A stretch of 64,000 nucleotides of DNA. Source: JBIKWM01 sp044356305 (lineage in GTDB: Bacteria > Bacteroidota > Bacteroidia > UBA10329). A program made the position numbers and the translations under genes. The stretch covers positions 5,112-69,111 of the forward strand of contig JBIKWM010000016.1 of the NCBI GenBank assembly GCA_044356305.1. The letters are read 5' to 3'. The notes under the pieces are model-generated. The model had not been told where the DNA came from. It searched no databases and was given only the letters and a program-made list of their open reading frames with translations. Shown piece by piece: positions 61,539-64,000 of this stretch. The first letter of the stretch is position 1. Every line of letters starts with the position of its first letter.

Positions 61539-62484
61539 GGGGCCGCTTCTTCACGATACCGCCATGGGTATCCTTCACGCTGTTCACCACCACAAAGGCG
61601 TGGGGATCTATCTTCTCCACCTCGGTGCGCATGCGGTTCAGTTCGAGGCGGGTGATGACCGAATAGACAATCTCCACCTCTTTGATCTCGCCCCGCTTGC
61701 CGTAGCCGCGCCTGCCGTTGTACACCGTCACACCACGGCCAAGGTCCTGCGTTATCATCTGCCTGATCTCCTCGCTGTGGGCCGACACGATGGTCACCCC
61801 GAGGTATTCATCCAATCCCTCCACCACAAAATCCAGGGTCCTTGACGCGGCCAGATAGGTGATCATGCTGTAGAGGGCGGTCTCAACGCTGAGCAGGTAG
61901 GCGGCCGCACCGAATATGGCGATGTTGATGACCATGATCACATCACCGATGGTGACCCCCAGCTTGCGCGACAGGAATATGGCGAGCACCTCGGTGCCAT
62001 CGAGCACCGCGCCACCGCGCACACTCAGGCCGATGCCCGCCCCGAGGAAAAAGCCACCGAATGCGGCCACGAGCAGGTTGTCGTCAGTGACATTTGGGAA
62101 GGTGACCGAGCTGAGCACCACCACCAGCCCGGTGATGGCCAACGAGGTCTTGATGGCAAACTGCCTGCCGATAATGTTGTGGGCCAATATGATGAAAGGG
62201 ATATTGACCAAAAGGATGAACAGCCCGAGCGGCAGACCGGAAATGTGGGACAGGAGCAAGGAGATGCCCGTGGCCCCGCCATCAATGAAGTGATTGGTGA
62301 GCAGGAAGCCCTTGAAACCGAATGCGGCCGAGAAAATGCCCACCACAATGAGCAGCGCATCCTTTACCGTATGGCGCAGGGTGACCCTCAGCCTGCGGTG
62401 CGCACGGGCCAGCATGTAGGCCGAACCCCTCCCGGCCCGCCTGGGCAGGGTGCGCATCAGCATCTTGCGCCACAGTGCATTCAT
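61528..62484 (-). CDS. YitT-family membrane protein (DUF161 plus DUF2179)
   Basis: The 318-residue protein has five to six helices with GFKGFLLTNHFIDGGATGISLLL, GAGIGLSVRGGAVLDGTEVLAIFLS and a C-terminal cytoplasmic DUF2179 domain with RGVTVYNGRRGYGKRGEIKEVEIVYSVITR. Transport activity is suspected but unproven in the family. The ATG at 62484 is used; the frame continues 81 codons upstream without coding character. TACTTTCG ends 7 bases before it. It is divergent from the GNAT gene. Confidence 0.93.
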   Translation of the reverse strand: MNALWRKMLMRTLPRRAGRGSAYMLARAHRRLRVTLRHTVKDALLIVVGIFSAAFGFKGFLLTNHFIDGGATGISLLLSHISGLPLGLFILLVNIPFIILAHNIIGRQFAIKTSLAITGLVVVLSSVTFPNVTDDNLLVAAFGGFFLGAGIGLSVRGGAVLDGTEVLAIFLSRKLGVTIGDVIMVINIAIFGAAAYLLSVETALYSMITYLAASRTLDFVVEGLDEYLGVTIVSAHSEEIRQMITQDLGRGVTVYNGRRGYGKRGEIKEVEIVYSVITRLELNRMRTEVEKIDPHAFVVVNSVKDTHGGIVKKRPLSH

Positions 62485-62515
62485 GGTAGCGCGAAAGTAC
62501 GGTGGGGGCAGGCCG

Positions 62516-62523
62516 TACCTTCG
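62516..62523 (+). promoter_or_regulatory. Candidate -7 element of the GNAT gene
   Basis: TACCTTCG (one mismatch), then GGCGC, then the ATG at 62529. The octamer and spacing are identical to those at the lolD-like gene. Confidence 0.4.
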
Positions 62524-62528
62524 GGCGC

Positions 62529-62810
62529 ATGGAGATGAAGCATGAAGAAGCGGCCGCCAAGGGCGTGTTCCGCCTGATGGACGGCACCACCGAGGCCGGG
62601 CACATGACCTACCGTATGGAGCCCGATGGCCGGATGAACATTGACCACACCGAGACCTCGCAGGCCTATGCCGGGCAGGGACTGGCCAGGAAACTGGTAC
62701 TTGCCGGGGCCGAACATGCCCGTGCAAAGGGCCTCAAGGTGCTGCCCACCTGCCCCTATGCCCTGAAGGTGCTCAGCGCACCCGAATTTGCCGACATCTA
62801 CACCGCCTGA
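62529..62810 (+). CDS. Small GNAT-type N-acetyltransferase (YidJ/Gcn5-like)
   Basis: The 93-residue protein has GHMTYRMEPDGRMNIDHTETS, then the acetyl-CoA loop QAYAGQGLARKLVLAGAEHA (Q-x-x-G-x-G/A-like) and VLPTCPYALKVL. This is the compact GCN5-like family that lacks the first strands of full GNATs. It acetylates an unknown substrate. mqnD follows 8 bases after its stop, so they share a transcript. Confidence 0.88.
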   Translation: MEMKHEEAAAKGVFRLMDGTTEAGHMTYRMEPDGRMNIDHTETSQAYAGQGLARKLVLAGAEHARAKGLKVLPTCPYALKVLSAPEFADIYTA

Positions 62811-62818
62811 CAGCGCAC

Positions 62819-63634
62819 ATGGACCTGAGCATCGGGTTTTCGACCTGCCCGAACGACACCTTCATATTCGATGCGATGGTGCACGGGCGCATCGACTGCC
62901 GCGGGTTGACATTCGTGCCGCAGCTGGCCGATGTAGAGGCGCTGAACCGCATGGCCCTCGAGGGCCGACTCGACATCACCAAGCTGAGCTATGCGGCCTA
63001 CGCCCAGGTGAGCCACCGCTACCAGCTGCTTAACGCGGGCAGCGCCCTGGGCCGTGGCTGCGGACCCCTGCTCATAAGCCGCGGACCGATACCGATGGAC
63101 AAGGTGAGCGGCCTGCGCCTGGCCATTCCCGGACGCATGACCACCGCCAACCTGCTCCTGAGCCACGCATTCCCACAGGCCACCGACCGGGTAGAGATGG
63201 TCTTCTCGGCCATAGAGGATGCCGTGCTGCATGGCGAGGTGGATGCCGGGGTCATCATACACGAGTCGCGGTTCACCTACGCGGCAAAGGGCCTGCACTG
63301 TTTGATGGACCTCGGTGCCCACTGGGAATTGACCACCGGACAGCCCATCCCGCTCGGAGGCATCGCCATCAGGCGCAACCTGCCCACCGAGGTGAAAAGC
63401 AGCGTTGATGCCCTGGTGCGGCAAAGTGTGGAGCATGCCTTTGCCCACCCTGACGCCAGCCACGCCTACATCATGGCCCATGCGCAGGAGATGAGCCCCG
63501 ATGTGGCGCGGCAGCACATCCAGCTGTATGTGAACCAATACTCTGTCGACCTCGGCCCTGAGGGCCGCGCGGCTGTGCGACACCTCTATGCCCAGGCCAC
63601 ACTGACGGTGCAGGAGCCGGTGTTCGTGGGGTGA
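62819..63634 (+). CDS. mqnD: 1,4-dihydroxy-6-naphthoate synthase
   Basis: The 271-residue protein starts with DLSIGFSTCPNDTFIFDAMVHG, the MqnD signature with the PNDTF loop. It continues with the substrate-binding-protein-like core (DITKLSYAAYAQV, GRMTTANLLL and GVIIHESRFTY). It turns cyclic dehypoxanthine futalosine into 1,4-dihydroxy-6-naphthoate in the futalosine route to menaquinone. mqnA, mqnB and mqnC are not in the window. It lies 8 bases after the GNAT gene. Confidence 0.95.
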   Translation: MDLSIGFSTCPNDTFIFDAMVHGRIDCRGLTFVPQLADVEALNRMALEGRLDITKLSYAAYAQVSHRYQLLNAGSALGRGCGPLLISRGPIPMDKVSGLRLAIPGRMTTANLLLSHAFPQATDRVEMVFSAIEDAVLHGEVDAGVIIHESRFTYAAKGLHCLMDLGAHWELTTGQPIPLGGIAIRRNLPTEVKSSVDALVRQSVEHAFAHPDASHAYIMAHAQEMSPDVARQHIQLYVNQYSVDLGPEGRAAVRHLYAQATLTVQEPVFVG

Positions 63635-64000
63635 GGCGCAGGCCGGACAGAAGGCCCGAATATGTCTCTTGAACACGTATAGCAGAACAAGGAAGCACTA
63701 TTGATGAAGACTGAAGGGCGAGTGCGGAACCCCGAAGGCCGATGGGGCAACCCAGAAGGACTTTGGGAGGACCCTGAAGGCCAAAAACGGAGGCCACAAG
63801 GACTTTAGGAGAACTTAGAAGGACTTTCGGGAGAATCTTAAGGACTGTCGGAGAACTCTTAAGGACTTTCGGAGAACTCTTAAGGACTGTCGGGCCACCC
63901 AACAAGGACAATATGGCAGGCCACAAGGACTGTCGGAGAACTCTTAAGGACTGTCGGGCCACCCAACAAGGACTATTTGGCAGGCCACAAGGACTGTCGG
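63635..64000. repeat. 21/22-bp minisatellite, truncated by the window edge
   Basis: From about 63716 to the end, 21-base units (some 22) follow one another with the consensus GACTnTCGGnnnAnnCnnAAG. The outer units are diverged and the later ones nearly identical. The last part shows a higher-order repeat of three units. Many units carry TCGGAGAAC, the word also seen in the 42-bp array near 8 kb. No gene is visible in the interval. An open frame on the reverse strand with VLKSSPK-like heptads is a by-product of the 21-base period. There is no spacer diversity, so it is not CRISPR. Confidence 0.85.

Noticed and set aside
62485..62727. 81-codon N-terminal extension of the YitT-like protein
   Set aside because: It is Arg/Pro/Cys-rich, overlaps the divergent GNAT gene and is not part of the family. 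The ATG at 62484 is better.

Overview
The window comes from a high-GC member of the Bacteroidota, most likely close to the Flavobacteriales. The 1186-residue secreted protein ends in a type IX secretion sorting domain (YPNP motif). The -7 elements read TAnnTTTG, the Bacteroidota sigma-factor consensus, and Shine-Dalgarno sites are mostly absent. Family choices also fit: DUF4369-TlpA, DUF4199, M56-TonB and tail-fibre-like surface proteins. Menaquinone appears to be made by the futalosine route (MqnD). Genus-level placement is inference.

Layout. 1-7.5 kb: a cut YCF48-like secreted protein, a MntA/HepT-type pair, an EGF-like membrane protein, a concentrative nucleoside transporter, an M1 peptidase joined to a probable outer-membrane barrel, and a fatty-acid desaturase. 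7.55-10.1 kb: an accessory patch with a 42-bp minisatellite bracketed by REP-like palindromes, then an AT-rich two-gene module (unknown 253-aa protein plus PIN-domain toxin). 10.1-22.1 kb: TlpA-like lipoprotein, gatB, a ParE/RelE-type toxin-antitoxin pair, accA, a three-gene membrane/amidase operon, a CoA-type Nudix enzyme, a transglutaminase-like protein, a WD40 protein and an orphan CcoI-type copper ATPase. 22-27 kb: an EamA exporter, a 1215-aa tail-fibre/PilV-like surface protein and tRNA-Met(CAT). 27-35.7 kb: START-like protein, PAP2, GT39 and GT2 (a likely polyprenyl-phosphate sugar pathway), recF, a second desaturase, an aldo/keto reductase, a LolD-type ATPase and a PhoD-like lipoprotein. 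35.7-46.7 kb: a glutamine-synthetase-family enzyme, a YdcF protein, a penicillin-acylase-family hydrolase, the large type IX cargo, GAPDH and a second EamA exporter. 46.8-53.9 kb: DUF4442, a glycerolipid acyltransferase-gpsA pair, an SDR divergent from a blaI/M56-TonB sensor pair with twin palindromic operators, and an SPFH-50aa-Arc operon. 53.9-64 kb: a beta-propeller lipoprotein, an M28-PDZ peptidase, a DUF7033 deacetylase and wecB (surface glycan), radC, rpsT, pyrE, a Nudix protein, YitT, a GNAT protein and mqnD, ending in a 21-bp minisatellite cut by the window edge.

Two features stand out across the window. First, TAnnTTTG or a one-mismatch version lies only 4-5 bases before the start codon of many unrelated genes. 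This suggests that leaderless transcription is a common mode here, and it helps to choose start codons. Second, the two intergenic arrays at opposite ends share a 21-bp periodicity and a TCGGAGAAC core, so they look like members of one dispersed, stop-free minisatellite family. The accessory content is modest: three toxin-antitoxin-like modules within the first 13.4 kb and no transposase, integrase or CRISPR array.
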